From positions 1-64,000 of the forward strand of contig JBDRDH010000014.1 in assembly GCA_043820985.1 (NCBI GenBank): a stretch of 64,000 bases of DNA. Reading direction: 5' to 3'. Position numbers and translations under genes: made by a program. Below the pieces are notes generated by a model, which was not told where the DNA came from, searched no databases, and saw only the letters and a program-made list of their open reading frames with translations. The DNA is from JAAYXS01 sp043820985 (GTDB lineage: Bacteria; Planctomycetota; Phycisphaerae; UBA1845; Fen-1342). Below, piece after piece: positions 17,056 to 26,188 of this stretch (position 1 is its first letter; each line of letters opens with the position of its first letter).

Positions 17056-18096
17056 ATGGCGCGCGCCGGTAAGACAGCCAAGAAAGAAACCCTTGAGGAA
17101 ATTTCCGGAGTCCGCAAGGCAGCCATTTTATTGCTGGCTCTGCGGCAGGACGTGGCGGCGCGCCTGTTACGGGGACTGGGTCGCGAACGGGTCGAAGAGG
17201 TCTCGCGTGAGATCGCCAGTCTGGATACCGTCGAACCGGAAGTGCGCGAACAGATTGTCTCTGAGTTTTATCACCTGGTATTGGCACGACAGTATGTTGA
17301 TCAGGGTGGCTTGAGCTTTGCCCGCAGCCTGCTGCAAAAGACCCTGCCGACCGAAGAAGCCCGCCGGATCGTCGCCACTATCGAGCACTCCATACACGAG
17401 CAGCCTTTCAGCTTCCTACAGAAGACCGAGAAGGAAAACCTGGTAATGTTCCTGCAGGAGGAACATCCCCAGACAATCGCCCTGGTGCTGTCGCACCTGC
17501 CGCCGATCATGGCGAGCGAAATCCTGACCGGCTTGAATCCCGCGCGGCAGATTGAGGTAGTCACCCGCGTGGCGACGATGGATCAGACCAGTCCGGATGT
17601 GATCAAAGAGGTCGAACGCGGACTGGAAAAGCGCCTGGCTGGCCTGGTATCCGAACGTTTTGAGCGTGTTGGCGGGGTGTCGGCGGTGGCCGAGATGCTG
17701 AATCTGGCCGGCCGGGCCGCCGAACGGGCCATCCTGGAGGGGCTTGAAGAGGAAGATCCCACACTGGTTGAAAATATTCGTCGATTGATGTTTGTCTTCG
17801 AGGATATCCAGCAGGTCAATGACAAGGGTATTCAGGCCGTGCTCAAGGAGATCGAGAATGAAGAGCTGGCCATATCGTTACGCACCGCCAGCGAAGCACT
17901 CAAGGAGAAGATCTTCAAGAACATGTCCGAACGAGCCGCGCAACTAATCAAGGAGGAGATGGAATTCATGGGGCCGGTGCGGGTGAGCGATGTCGAGACC
18001 GCCCAGCAGAAGATTGTCGATATCGTGCGGCGTCTCGAAGATGCCGGTGAAGTGATCGTCGCTGGCAAGGGTGGGGACAAGGATCTGGTAGTCTAG
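17056..18096 (+). CDS. fliG: Flagellar motor switch protein FliG
   Basis: The 346-aa rotor protein of the C-ring, which transmits torque from the stator. The N-terminal domain (KAAILLLALRQDVAARLLRGLG) binds FliF, the middle has EHPQTIALVLSHLPP, and the C-terminal domain carries the charged torque helix (AISLRTASEALKEKIFKNMSERAAQ). It is full length, and its FliM-binding EHPQTI motif (EEHPQTIALVL) is intact even though fliM is not found in the cluster. Confidence 0.96.
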   Translation: MARAGKTAKKETLEEISGVRKAAILLLALRQDVAARLLRGLGRERVEEVSREIASLDTVEPEVREQIVSEFYHLVLARQYVDQGGLSFARSLLQKTLPTEEARRIVATIEHSIHEQPFSFLQKTEKENLVMFLQEEHPQTIALVLSHLPPIMASEILTGLNPARQIEVVTRVATMDQTSPDVIKEVERGLEKRLAGLVSERFERVGGVSAVAEMLNLAGRAAERAILEGLEEEDPTLVENIRRLMFVFEDIQQVNDKGIQAVLKEIENEELAISLRTASEALKEKIFKNMSERAAQLIKEEMEFMGPVRVSDVETAQQKIVDIVRRLEDAGEVIVAGKGGDKDLVV

Positions 18097-18115
18097 GCCC
18101 GCCGGGCCGGGAGAT

Positions 18116-18859
18116 GTGATTGTGGCGGGCGTAATTCGCCGAGATCAGGTTGGATCAGCCAACACCTTTTCTTTTGCCGACCTGGAACAACAGGGTCGTG
18201 CGATTCTGCAATGTGCGCGGGAGCAGGCCGCCAATATTCTCCAGGAGGCCGAAAAGAAGGTTGCCGAGTTGGCCCGGGAAAAACGTCAAGCCGCTTACCA
18301 GACTGGTCTGACCGCGGGGCGCGCTTCTGGTCGTGAGCAAGCCTATACCGAAGCCCGTCAGACCGCTCTTCAGGAGGCGCGCCAGCAGGTTGCCGCCCTG
18401 GTTGAAACACTGACCGCGGCACTAACCGAGTTTGAACAGAGTAAGCGCGGCTGCCTGGCTGCCGCCGAGTCTGGGTTGATCCGCCTGGCTCTGGCCATTG
18501 CCCGGCGGGTTTGCAAGCTTGAAGCGGGATCATCCAGTGCCAGTGCCGAAGCCAATATTCGCGGCCTGCTTGACCGGGTCCAACATTTCAGTGATGTCGA
18601 GCTGCTGGTCTGTCCCGCCGAGCATCAACTGTTGCAAGAGATAGTGCCTGAATTCGTATCCCGGACCGCGCAATGCCAGCATTTCCATGTGCTGGCGGAT
18701 GACACTGTATCGCGGGGTGGCTGCATTTTGCGGACGGTGGAGGGACAGGTTGACGCCACGGTTGAAGGCCAGCTCGAGCGTATCGCCGTGGCATTGCGTG
18801 TGCCGCCGCCTGGCGACGATCCGCCCGTGGTGAATCCTGAACCAGTGGAGGATGAGTAA
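18116..18859 (+). CDS. fliH: Flagellar assembly protein FliH
   Basis: A 247-aa regulator of the export ATPase FliI, forming its stalk. A coiled-coil segment rich in Gln and Ala (about 20-110) includes the GxxxG-like stretch TGLTAGRASGREQAY, followed by a C-terminal domain with IRGLLDRVQHFSDVELLVCPAEHQLL and SRGGCILRTVEGQVDATVEGQLERIAVALR, read in pieces from 150 to 230. It starts with GTG at 18116 (GTG at 18122 is an alternative) and overlaps fliI by 8 bp. Confidence 0.85.
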   Translation: MIVAGVIRRDQVGSANTFSFADLEQQGRAILQCAREQAANILQEAEKKVAELAREKRQAAYQTGLTAGRASGREQAYTEARQTALQEARQQVAALVETLTAALTEFEQSKRGCLAAAESGLIRLALAIARRVCKLEAGSSSASAEANIRGLLDRVQHFSDVELLVCPAEHQLLQEIVPEFVSRTAQCQHFHVLADDTVSRGGCILRTVEGQVDATVEGQLERIAVALRVPPPGDDPPVVNPEPVEDE

Positions 18860-20318
18860 AACTGCCGCCATGACGGAGACCAAGGTCGACAGTCCGGGAT
18901 CAACGGGGATGAACTCGCCGGGATTGCCACTATGTCCGGTGGCTGGGCCGGATGTGTTTATGCGGGTGGCCAGCGAAGTGCCCGGCTTGTTGAGTGAGCG
19001 TGTGCGTGGACGCGTACGTGATGTGCGCGGGATGACAGTCAGTGCCGATGGTCTGCTGGTGCCGATTGGGGCGCGCTGTGCGATAGAAACACGGCGCGCC
19101 GGTCGGATTGAAGCCGAGGTGGTTGGGGTGGCGAATGGTCAGACCTTGTTGTCGGTCTTTGGGGAAGCGACCGGGATCGCCCCGGATGACGTGGTTGAGT
19201 GTCTATCCGGCCCACCGCGGGTACCGGTGGGTTTCGATTTACTGGGACGGGTGATCGATGGCCAGGGGCATCCATTGGATGGGGGGCTGGAACCGCATCT
19301 GAACATTCGTTACCCGCTGTATAACGATGCCCCGCCGGCCATGCAGCGGCGACCGATCGACGAACCGTTGGGTCTGGGAGTGCGGGCGATTGATGGTCTG
19401 CTGACGGTTGGCCGCGGTCAACGCCTGGGTATCTTCTCCGGCACCGGTGTCGGTAAGAGTGTATTAATGGGCATGATCTGCCGGCATACGCAGGCGGATG
19501 TGAATGTCGTGGCGCTGGTTGGCGAACGGGGACGCGAAGTGCGCGATTTTGTTGATAACCATTTGCAGGCGGCCGGCCTGGCGCGCAGCGTGGTGGTGGT
19601 GTGCACCTCGGATGAAGCTCCGGCCCTGCGGGTACGGGCCTGTTATCACGCCACCGCGCTTGCCGAGTTTTTTCGCGATCAGGGTCTGAACGTGCTGTTC
19701 ATGATGGACTCGTTGACCCGTATGGCGATGGCCCAGCGGCAGATTGGTCTGGCGGCTGGTGAGCCCCCGACCGCCAAGGGTTATCCGCCCAGTGTCTATG
19801 CCCTGTTACCACGCTTGTTGGAACGCGCGGGGCGCACACAACGTGGCAGCATAACCGGGATCTATACCGTGTTGGTCGAAGGCGATGATCTTGACGAGCC
19901 GCTCTCTGATGCGGTTCGAGGGATTCTGGATGGACACATCTGGCTCTCCCGCGGCCTGGCCAATCGCGGCCACTATCCCGCGGTAGACGTGCTGGCCAGT
20001 ATCAGTCGAGTGGCGGATGACGTGGTTGATGAAGAGCAACGCCAGGCCGCCATACGCGTTCGGCGGGTGCTGGCGACCTGGAACGATATCGAGGATCTGG
20101 TCAACATTGGCGCCTACGTGCCGGGGGCCAACCCGGAGTACGACGTCGCCGTCCAGACCCGTGAACGGATTACCGAGTATCTCTGCCAGGATCGCGGTGC
20201 GGGCAGCTCCTTTGAGTCTTCAACCACGGCCATCAAACAGCTTGGCCAACTGATTGAGCAGACGGCGCGGCGGGTGCGCTCGAAGCCCGCCCCGGCGACA
20301 GGTCGGAAGGGCACTTGA
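18852..20318 (+). CDS. fliI: Flagellum-specific ATP synthase FliI
   Basis: The hexameric ATPase (488 aa) that unloads cargo from chaperones at the export gate, homologous to F1-ATPase beta. Walker A is GTGVGKS (197-203), followed by GERGREVRDF, the Walker B segment LNVLFMMDSLTRMAMAQR, and the typical GEPPTAKGYPPSVYALLPRLLERAG in pieces around 305-330. The ATG overlaps the end of fliH; a second ATG at 18870 is possible. The N-terminal 30 residues are unlike the family and probably flexible. Confidence 0.96.
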   Translation: MSKTAAMTETKVDSPGSTGMNSPGLPLCPVAGPDVFMRVASEVPGLLSERVRGRVRDVRGMTVSADGLLVPIGARCAIETRRAGRIEAEVVGVANGQTLLSVFGEATGIAPDDVVECLSGPPRVPVGFDLLGRVIDGQGHPLDGGLEPHLNIRYPLYNDAPPAMQRRPIDEPLGLGVRAIDGLLTVGRGQRLGIFSGTGVGKSVLMGMICRHTQADVNVVALVGERGREVRDFVDNHLQAAGLARSVVVVCTSDEAPALRVRACYHATALAEFFRDQGLNVLFMMDSLTRMAMAQRQIGLAAGEPPTAKGYPPSVYALLPRLLERAGRTQRGSITGIYTVLVEGDDLDEPLSDAVRGILDGHIWLSRGLANRGHYPAVDVLASISRVADDVVDEEQRQAAIRVRRVLATWNDIEDLVNIGAYVPGANPEYDVAVQTRERITEYLCQDRGAGSSFESSTTAIKQLGQLIEQTARRVRSKPAPATGRKGT

Positions 20319-20332
20319 TGGAGTCCGGATAA

Positions 20333-20818
20333 ATGGCCCGCAGATTTCACTTTCCACTGGAAACACTGTTGAAGGTGCGCCGCTTGTACGAACGCGAGGC
20401 CAAGCGCAAAGTTGCCGCGCAACATGCCAAAATTGCGCGTCTCGACCAGGCCGACGAAGCCACCCGGCGGGAAATCCAAAAGCAACAGGGCGAACTCCTG
20501 GGCAACCAGCAACAAAAACAACTGAGTGCCCCCGACCTGGCGGGCGGCTGGGCCTGGATTGCCCACTTACGCAATACGATGACCCGGCGACAACACTTAC
20601 GAGATGAGTTGGATAAGGAACTGGAGCAGATCCAGGCCACCTTTCGTGAAGCCCGCAAGCAAACACGCATCATCGAGAAGCTCCGTGAGCGGAAGTGGAG
20701 TGTGTACCGGCATGAACGGCAACGCCAGGAACAGGCGACCGCCGACGAACTGGCACAGCAGTTGCACGGCTTTGCTAACTCCCCAACCACGCCATCGGCG
20801 ACGATGGCGGCCGAATAA
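20333..20818 (+). CDS. fliJ: Flagellar export protein FliJ
   Basis: A 161-aa coiled-coil protein, the central stalk of the export ATPase complex. It begins with the FliJ pattern ARRFHFPLETLLKVRRLYEREAKRK (residues 2-26) and remains helical and charged throughout. It lies between fliI and motE as in many flagellar operons. Confidence 0.83.
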   Translation: MARRFHFPLETLLKVRRLYEREAKRKVAAQHAKIARLDQADEATRREIQKQQGELLGNQQQKQLSAPDLAGGWAWIAHLRNTMTRRQHLRDELDKELEQIQATFREARKQTRIIEKLRERKWSVYRHERQRQEQATADELAQQLHGFANSPTTPSATMAAE

Positions 20819-20832
20819 CGGTTAAACGTACT

Positions 20833-21519
20833 ATGTTCGCCAGGATCTACAACGGATTATCCATTGCCGCCATTGCGACGCTGCTGGCGGGCGCGGGGCT
20901 GGTTACCTATCTCGTCTTTGCCGGTCATTTGACTAGTGAGCGGATGCAAATGGCCGCGGCCGCGTTACGTGGCGATCTGGATGATCAGACTCCGATAGCC
21001 GCCGAAGACATGGTGGCCGCGGAAGAATCCGACCAGCCGCGCGGACAGTCGGCGGCCGAGGTGCGCGCGGCGCGCCAGCGTAATCACCTGCAAAGCCAGA
21101 TGCTGGAACGTGCCCGGTGCGACGTGGATGCGCGCCAGCGTCTGCTTGATCAGGCTTTGCAGGAGCTGCTCAACGAGCAGGAGCAGTTTGATGATAGCAA
21201 GTCGGCGTGGAGTCAAAGTCGCCGGAAAATGACTGATGAAATCCAGGATGTGGGTTTTGAGCGCGAGGTCGAGCTGGTATCAGGCTTGCCGGCTAAAAAC
21301 GCCAAGGCGCACATCATGCGGATGTGGGAGCACAGCCCGGCGGATGCCGTGCGCCTGGTTATGCGGCTCGATGTCGGTATCACCAAGAAAATCCTGGCCC
21401 AGATGAAGACTCCCGCGGAACAGGAAATTATGTCACAACTGCTGGAGCAGTTGCGAAACCAGAATCCGGAAGGCAACGCCACTGAGTCAGGGACGATCGA
21501 GGGCGACGCCGCGCCGTAA
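20833..21519 (+). CDS. motE: MotE-family flagellar protein (MgtE N-domain type)
   Basis: A 228-aa protein with an N-terminal TM segment (about 10-30), a periplasmic coiled coil (about 70-150) and a C-terminal helical MgtE_N-like domain (LPAKNAKAHIMRMWEHSPADAVRLVMRLD, then KKILAQMKTPAEQEIMSQLLEQL). MotE is known as a chaperone or partner for MotC and the stator, or as a structural flagellar protein (FlbB-related), depending on lineage. Its position between fliJ and fliK is standard for this family. The exact role in this organism is not determined. Confidence 0.75.
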   Translation: MFARIYNGLSIAAIATLLAGAGLVTYLVFAGHLTSERMQMAAAALRGDLDDQTPIAAEDMVAAEESDQPRGQSAAEVRAARQRNHLQSQMLERARCDVDARQRLLDQALQELLNEQEQFDDSKSAWSQSRRKMTDEIQDVGFEREVELVSGLPAKNAKAHIMRMWEHSPADAVRLVMRLDVGITKKILAQMKTPAEQEIMSQLLEQLRNQNPEGNATESGTIEGDAAP

Positions 21520-21528
21520 GGTGCTGCC

Positions 21529-22821
21529 ATGCAGGTCAACCCGCTCTCCGCGGCCGGAGTGGACTCTCCCGCCGGTCGTACCAACCTGCTGTTAATCCCC
21601 GAATTACTCAGTCTGATGGGTCTTAGTCCACAGGGGCAGTCCCTGCTTGAGGAGCGCGCGGATAAAGACCAGCAACGTGCCGATGAACGTCATCGCCAGG
21701 TGCTGGCGGCTGGCGGTCTTGGCCCACAAACACCGCTGGATGCCGCGCTCGAGGCTGAACGTCGGCTGGCACCGGGCAGTCACGCGGCCCGCCAGCGGTT
21801 ACGCGCGGATCTCCAGAGTCAGAGCTTTCGCCGGTCATTATCACAGGCTCGACAGCAAGGCCAGTCGCCGGGGGCTGCGCGGAACAGTGGCCCGAAAGCG
21901 GCCAGTCTGGAGTCGGCGAAATCGACGAACTCAAATACGGAAAAGTCGTCTCCCACTGACAAACAGCCGAACGCTGCCACGCCGCCGGATTCTTCCCGAC
22001 TAACGGGGGGCAAGGAAACGGCAAACACGGCGCGCAACAGCGCGCCCGTGGCTAACAATACGGTTGAGATGCCGCAACTGGCTGGTCGGGCAGTGGCGGT
22101 CACGCCAGCGGAACCGGCCTCCACGGGCAGTCGTATGGGCGCGCTGATGTCCGCGCGAAGCGTGGGCAGTATATCTCCCGGGCAGGGCACTTCGCGGGAT
22201 ACCGGGCAATCAGGCACTACAAATATCACCAAAGCCAACACTGGCGTGCGGGCATCCGCCAGCCCCATCGCGGATTCGGCCATTACGCGCACTGCTCCTG
22301 GCCGGTCGGCCGACAAGGCAAACACTACGGCGGGAGCGCGCGGCACGGACACAAGCAGGAATGACGCCAACATCGAGCGGATCTTGCGCGTCGTTCGTAC
22401 TCAGATCGGGGCGGAGCGTGCCCGCGCCACTTTACGGCTCGATCCGCCTGAGCTCGGTACGGTCCGTATGACCATGGACTTACATAAGAATGTCCTGCTG
22501 CTCCGCATCGATACCCAAACACCCCTGGCACATCGCTTGCTGACTGAGCGAATTGACTCGTTGCGGGCGGGGCTGGAGTCGGCCGGCGTGCAACTGGAAC
22601 GCGTTGAGATCCGCCCGCCACTGGTCGCCAGCCCGGATCCTGGTGATACGACGCCGCGGCCTGACACGCGCCAATCGGGGCAGGAAGGCGCGGCCAACCC
22701 GGATGCGGAGCAGCCGAACGATACTGGCACGGAAGCCAATTCAACGTCCCCGGCCGAGCAGCCGGAGCGCGAATTCATCCAGGAACCGGCGACGGAGTCG
22801 CTGGTAAACATACTGGCGTAG
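21529..22821 (+). CDS. fliK: Flagellar hook-length control protein FliK
   Basis: A 430-aa molecular ruler that stops hook growth and switches export specificity. The N-terminal two thirds is low-complexity, Ser/Thr/Ala/Asn-rich and predicted disordered, as in the family. The conserved C-terminal Flg_hook domain (about 285-365) contains RATLRLDPPELGTVRMTMDL and RLLTERIDSLRAGLESAGVQ. A further acidic Pro/Asn-rich tail follows. The gene lies directly before flgD and flgE. Confidence 0.88.
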   Translation: MQVNPLSAAGVDSPAGRTNLLLIPELLSLMGLSPQGQSLLEERADKDQQRADERHRQVLAAGGLGPQTPLDAALEAERRLAPGSHAARQRLRADLQSQSFRRSLSQARQQGQSPGAARNSGPKAASLESAKSTNSNTEKSSPTDKQPNAATPPDSSRLTGGKETANTARNSAPVANNTVEMPQLAGRAVAVTPAEPASTGSRMGALMSARSVGSISPGQGTSRDTGQSGTTNITKANTGVRASASPIADSAITRTAPGRSADKANTTAGARGTDTSRNDANIERILRVVRTQIGAERARATLRLDPPELGTVRMTMDLHKNVLLLRIDTQTPLAHRLLTERIDSLRAGLESAGVQLERVEIRPPLVASPDPGDTTPRPDTRQSGQEGAANPDAEQPNDTGTEANSTSPAEQPEREFIQEPATESLVNILA

Positions 22822-22888
22822 GGCGGCAAGGAGGCCCGCTCGCGTGGCAGGTGGCGCCGCTGCGCTGCCAGCAGGCAAGGTGCTTGTG

Positions 22889-23431
22889 ATGGAAACTTAT
22901 GCCATCGCCTCCAATGCGTCCACGGCCGGGGTGGGGACCGAGCGCGGCCTGGGCGAGATGTCGAGCCAGGATTTCTTCAAGCTGCTCGTCACCGAATTGC
23001 AGCAACAGGATCCGCTCGAACCAACCGCGACGGCGGACATGATCAGCCAGGTCTCGCAGATCCGCAGCATTGAGCTTTCCCAGCAATTGACCAGCACACT
23101 TGATGAGCTGGCCAGTCAGCAACGCACCAACGGGCTGGGTGAGCTACTCGGCAAGTATGTCGAAGGGCTCACCAGCGGTCCGGATGGCTCACCAATCACG
23201 ATCACCGGCGTGGTAACCGGCGTACGTTTCGGCCCTGACGGAACCGCGCTCCTCGAACTCGATACGGGTCAGTCCATCCGGGCCGTGGATGTATCACGCA
23301 TCACAACTCCCGAGCAGCTGAGTGTGTCGGGCGGTGATGCTGACAAATCAGAAGCGACCGCCCAGGCAGAGGCGCCCGCCGAGAAGTCGCCCGCCAAGTG
23401 GCTGCAACTCAAAGGCCTATTGGAGTTGTAG
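22889..23431 (+). CDS. flgD: Flagellar hook capping protein FlgD
   Basis: A 180-aa hook-cap scaffold that guides FlgE assembly. The FlgD signature is clear: SSQDFFKLLVTELQQQDPLEP with DMISQVSQIRSIELSQQL, followed by a FLN-like segment (LGKYVEGLTSGPDGSPITITGVVTGV in part). I chose the ATG at 22889 because AAGG lies 8 nt upstream; an earlier start at 22844 adds 15 residues without family similarity. The C-terminal FlgD-Tudor region is short. Confidence 0.9.
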   Translation: METYAIASNASTAGVGTERGLGEMSSQDFFKLLVTELQQQDPLEPTATADMISQVSQIRSIELSQQLTSTLDELASQQRTNGLGELLGKYVEGLTSGPDGSPITITGVVTGVRFGPDGTALLELDTGQSIRAVDVSRITTPEQLSVSGGDADKSEATAQAEAPAEKSPAKWLQLKGLLEL

Positions 23432-23494
23432 CTTGGCAAGCGTGCCACGCGACCGGGTGCCGGCGGTTTCGGAAAGCCTCTATGGAGTTTTAAC

Positions 23495-25177
23495 ATGGGT
23501 CTGACGACGGCTATGTATACCGGTCTGACGGGCCTCAATGTCAACCAGACGCGTATCAACACGATTGGCCACAATATTGCCAACGTCAACACCACGGCCT
23601 TCAAGGGTTCGCGCACCCTGTTTCAAACACAGTTTTCCCAGATGATGTCGATGGGATCGGCGCCCAATGCGAACAGTGGGGGTACCAATCCAACCCAGGT
23701 CGGCTACGGTGCCATGGTGGGCACCACGCAACGCAACCTTGCGTCGGGTACTGTTGAGACAACTGGTATCGCCAGCGACCTGGCCGTCAATGGGCGCGGC
23801 TTCTTCATCCTGCGCGATGCCGCGGGGCGCCAGGTCTACACCCGCGATGGTTCATTTTCCGTGGATTCCCAGAACAATCTGGTCACCATGGATGGCAATC
23901 TCGTGCAAGGCTTCGGAGTTGATGAGGACTTCAATCTTGTTCCCGGCCTCCTGCAGGATCTCAACATTCCCCTGGGCACCTTGAGTATGGCCAATGCGAC
24001 CCAGCAGGTCTACATGGATGGCGACCTCAGTGCCAATGGTACGATTGCTACCCAGGGTTCCGAACATGTTACCCAGGCCCTGGTTAACGGCGGCGGTAGC
24101 GCCGTCAGCAGTGCCACGTTGCTTACCGATGTGCGCTCGGGGGACAACGCCACCCAGACTCTATTTGCCGCCGGCGACGCCCTAACCGTCTCGGGTGTAG
24201 TCAGGGGCGAGCGCGAGCTGCCGGACCAGTCCTTTATCGTTGGTACCACCGGAACCACGCTGGACGATCTGGCCACCTGGCTGAACGGCGTGCTGGGTAT
24301 TCATACCACCGCCACGGTGCCGGGCGACCCGGGGGTGACGATCGAAAACGGTACGCTGGTGATTCGCAGTAATGCCGGTGAACAGAATGGCTTTGTGATC
24401 AATGCCAATGACATAGTTACCACCAATAACGTCACGCCCTTGCCGTTCCAGTTCACGCAGAACGCGGCAGCCAATGGCTCCGGGGTGTATACCGCGTTCA
24501 CGGCCTATGACTCGCTGGGCACGCCAGTGTCCGTCAACGTAACATTTGCCCTGGAACAGACGCCCAACACCGGTCCGATCTGGCGCTACTATGTGGAGTC
24601 TCCCGATGCCAGCGGGGGCTCGCGCGTGCTGGGCACGGGGACGGTGGCGTTTGACACGGAGGGCAACTATCTGCAAGCCACTGACAACCAGTTCAGCATG
24701 AGTCGCAACGAGACTGGCTCAGCCACGCCGTTGACCTTCACGCTAGATTTCTCGGATGTCCATGGGCTATCGACACAAACGTCCAATATTATCGCGGCCG
24801 AACAGGATGGTTACCCGCCCGGGACCCTGATGAATTTCAGCGTCGCCGAGGATGGCGTGATCTCCGGCATTTTCAGCAACGGTCAGATGCGCACATTAGG
24901 ACAAGTCACGCTGGCAACATTTGCCAATGATGAAGGTTTGATAGCCGAGACGGACAATCTGTACTTAATTGGTCCCAATTCGGGTGCTGCATCCGTGGGC
25001 ATACCGGGCCAACTGGGCAGCGGCACGCTGCTGAGCGGAGCCCTGGAGCTATCGAATGTGGATCTTTCTCAGGAATTTATCGGTCTGGTAACCTCCAGCA
25101 CGGGCTTCCAGGCCTCCAGTCGAGTTATCAGCGTTTCCAGTGAACTCATGGATCACCTGTTGATGATCGTCCGGTAG
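23495..25177 (+). CDS. flgE: Flagellar hook protein FlgE
   Basis: The 560-aa hook subunit. The N-terminus has MYTGLTGLNVNQTRINTIGHNIANVNTTAFKGSRT (read in pieces, 7-41), the flg_bb_rod motif. Central variable domains follow (roughly 200-330 is an extra, less conserved region), then the FlgE D2 domain (VYTAFTAYDSLGTPVSVNVTF in part) and the C-terminal ALELSNVDLSQEFIGLVTSSTGFQASSRVI helix (520-550). The length is on the long side compared with the usual 400-450 aa, as in planctomycetes and spirochaetes. flbD follows at 47 bp. Confidence 0.94.
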   Translation: MGLTTAMYTGLTGLNVNQTRINTIGHNIANVNTTAFKGSRTLFQTQFSQMMSMGSAPNANSGGTNPTQVGYGAMVGTTQRNLASGTVETTGIASDLAVNGRGFFILRDAAGRQVYTRDGSFSVDSQNNLVTMDGNLVQGFGVDEDFNLVPGLLQDLNIPLGTLSMANATQQVYMDGDLSANGTIATQGSEHVTQALVNGGGSAVSSATLLTDVRSGDNATQTLFAAGDALTVSGVVRGERELPDQSFIVGTTGTTLDDLATWLNGVLGIHTTATVPGDPGVTIENGTLVIRSNAGEQNGFVINANDIVTTNNVTPLPFQFTQNAAANGSGVYTAFTAYDSLGTPVSVNVTFALEQTPNTGPIWRYYVESPDASGGSRVLGTGTVAFDTEGNYLQATDNQFSMSRNETGSATPLTFTLDFSDVHGLSTQTSNIIAAEQDGYPPGTLMNFSVAEDGVISGIFSNGQMRTLGQVTLATFANDEGLIAETDNLYLIGPNSGAASVGIPGQLGSGTLLSGALELSNVDLSQEFIGLVTSSTGFQASSRVISVSSELMDHLLMIVR

Positions 25178-25224
25178 TACGTGCGTGATAAGGTCACACT
25201 GGCGTTGGCCGGGAGGCATGTGTC

Positions 25225-25419
25225 ATGATCCGCCTGACCCGTTTGAATGGACGCCCCTTCATCCTGAACGCCGAGCAGATTAAGACCGTGGAGGCCACGC
25301 CGGACACGCTGGTAACCCTGCTCCAGGGTGAACAGTTCATGGTGCGGGAGTCGCTGTCGGAGGTTATCCGCCGGGCCATCGACTACAACCGGGCTCTGCG
25401 TACGTTCCAGGTCAGCTAA
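25225..25419 (+). CDS. flbD: FlbD family flagellar protein
   Basis: A short 64-aa protein with the FlbD pattern IRLTRLNGRPFILNAEQIKTVEATPDTLVTL and a C-terminal SEVIRRAIDYNR, cited in pieces. FlbD-family proteins of this small type are commonly found after flgE and before motA; their function is poorly defined. A GGGAGG Shine-Dalgarno lies 8 nt before the ATG. Here it is followed not by motA but by a 172-bp gap and fliL. Confidence 0.85.
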   Translation: MIRLTRLNGRPFILNAEQIKTVEATPDTLVTLLQGEQFMVRESLSEVIRRAIDYNRALRTFQVS

Positions 25420-25591
25420 CTTGGAAAACTTTGCGCCTCAGCGCATGAAGTGCCTGAAAGAGCGGTAAATGTCTCATAAGACGTGTGTTCCCAGGTCGCT
25501 GCGCGTAAGTCCATGAAGCCTGCCTGGCGTTTCGTCGATAATTTGAATCAGAACGTAAGACCTGGAACTCGCCGATCTAGGGAATTTGCTC

Positions 25592-26134
25592 ATGGCTGAC
25601 AAATTTGCCGATGGGGCTGATGCTCAATCCAGCGCTGGGTCCTCAAAGCGCTCCTGGCTGATGACTACCCTCACGGTGGTGGTAGTTGTGGCCCTGGTGG
25701 AAGCCGGGGCGGTCTTCCTGACGTTCAAGTTCTTCGGTACCCGACCGAATGTCAGCTACGGCGAAACCGAGCATGTTATCTCGGATGCTGAAGCCCCCGG
25801 CGAACCACAGGAATTCGCTGAGGTTTCGCTGCTGAGAAAGTTCAAGGTGCCCAACAACAAGTCGGGGCGCACGGTGATTTACGATTTTGACATCAGCCTG
25901 GTGGTTCCGGCTGGACAGAAAGAAGCCCTGGAAGAGCTGGTTGTCGCTCGTGACAGCGCCATCCGCGATCGTGTGGCCCAGACCATTCGGCAGGCCAGTC
26001 AGCGCGTATTGAATGAAGATGATTTTGAAACACTGCGGATACTGCTCAAGCATGCCCTGGGTGACGTGCTGGGCGATGAAGAGACGGTGGCGCGCGTGCT
26101 GATTCCGCGCTGTGTGCCGATTCAGACGGATTAA
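25592..26134 (+). CDS. fliL: Flagellar basal body-associated protein FliL
   Basis: A 180-aa single-pass membrane protein that surrounds the stator. The TM segment lies near residues 20-43 (LMTTLTVVVVVALVEAGAVF in part). A periplasmic domain follows with KSGRTVIYDFDISLVV and ETLRILLKHALGDVLGDEETVARVLIPRCVPIQTD in pieces at the end. I chose the ATG at 25592, with AGGGA 8 nt upstream, over TTG at 25586. The 172 bp before it (25420-25591) contain no gene; this is where motA and motB would lie in related clusters. Confidence 0.83.
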   Translation: MADKFADGADAQSSAGSSKRSWLMTTLTVVVVVALVEAGAVFLTFKFFGTRPNVSYGETEHVISDAEAPGEPQEFAEVSLLRKFKVPNNKSGRTVIYDFDISLVVPAGQKEALEELVVARDSAIRDRVAQTIRQASQRVLNEDDFETLRILLKHALGDVLGDEETVARVLIPRCVPIQTD

Positions 26135-26151
26135 GCCGCTCGCAGGCAGGC

Positions 26152-26166
26152 AGCTTGATGCAAGCT
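26152..26166. other. Intercistronic hairpin between fliL and fliN
   Basis: AGCTTG-ATG-CAAGCT forms a perfect 6-bp stem with a 3-nt loop, in the 54-bp gap where fliM is normally found. No T-tract follows, so it may be an mRNA processing or attenuation structure, or a trace of a deletion. Confidence 0.4.
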
Positions 26167-26188
26167 CAGGCAAGGACGTACAGAGCTG

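Noticed and set aside
25422..25440. Sigma-54-like TTGG...TTTGC just after flbD
   Set aside because: The GG to GC distance of the TTTGC is 8, not 10, so it does not fit.
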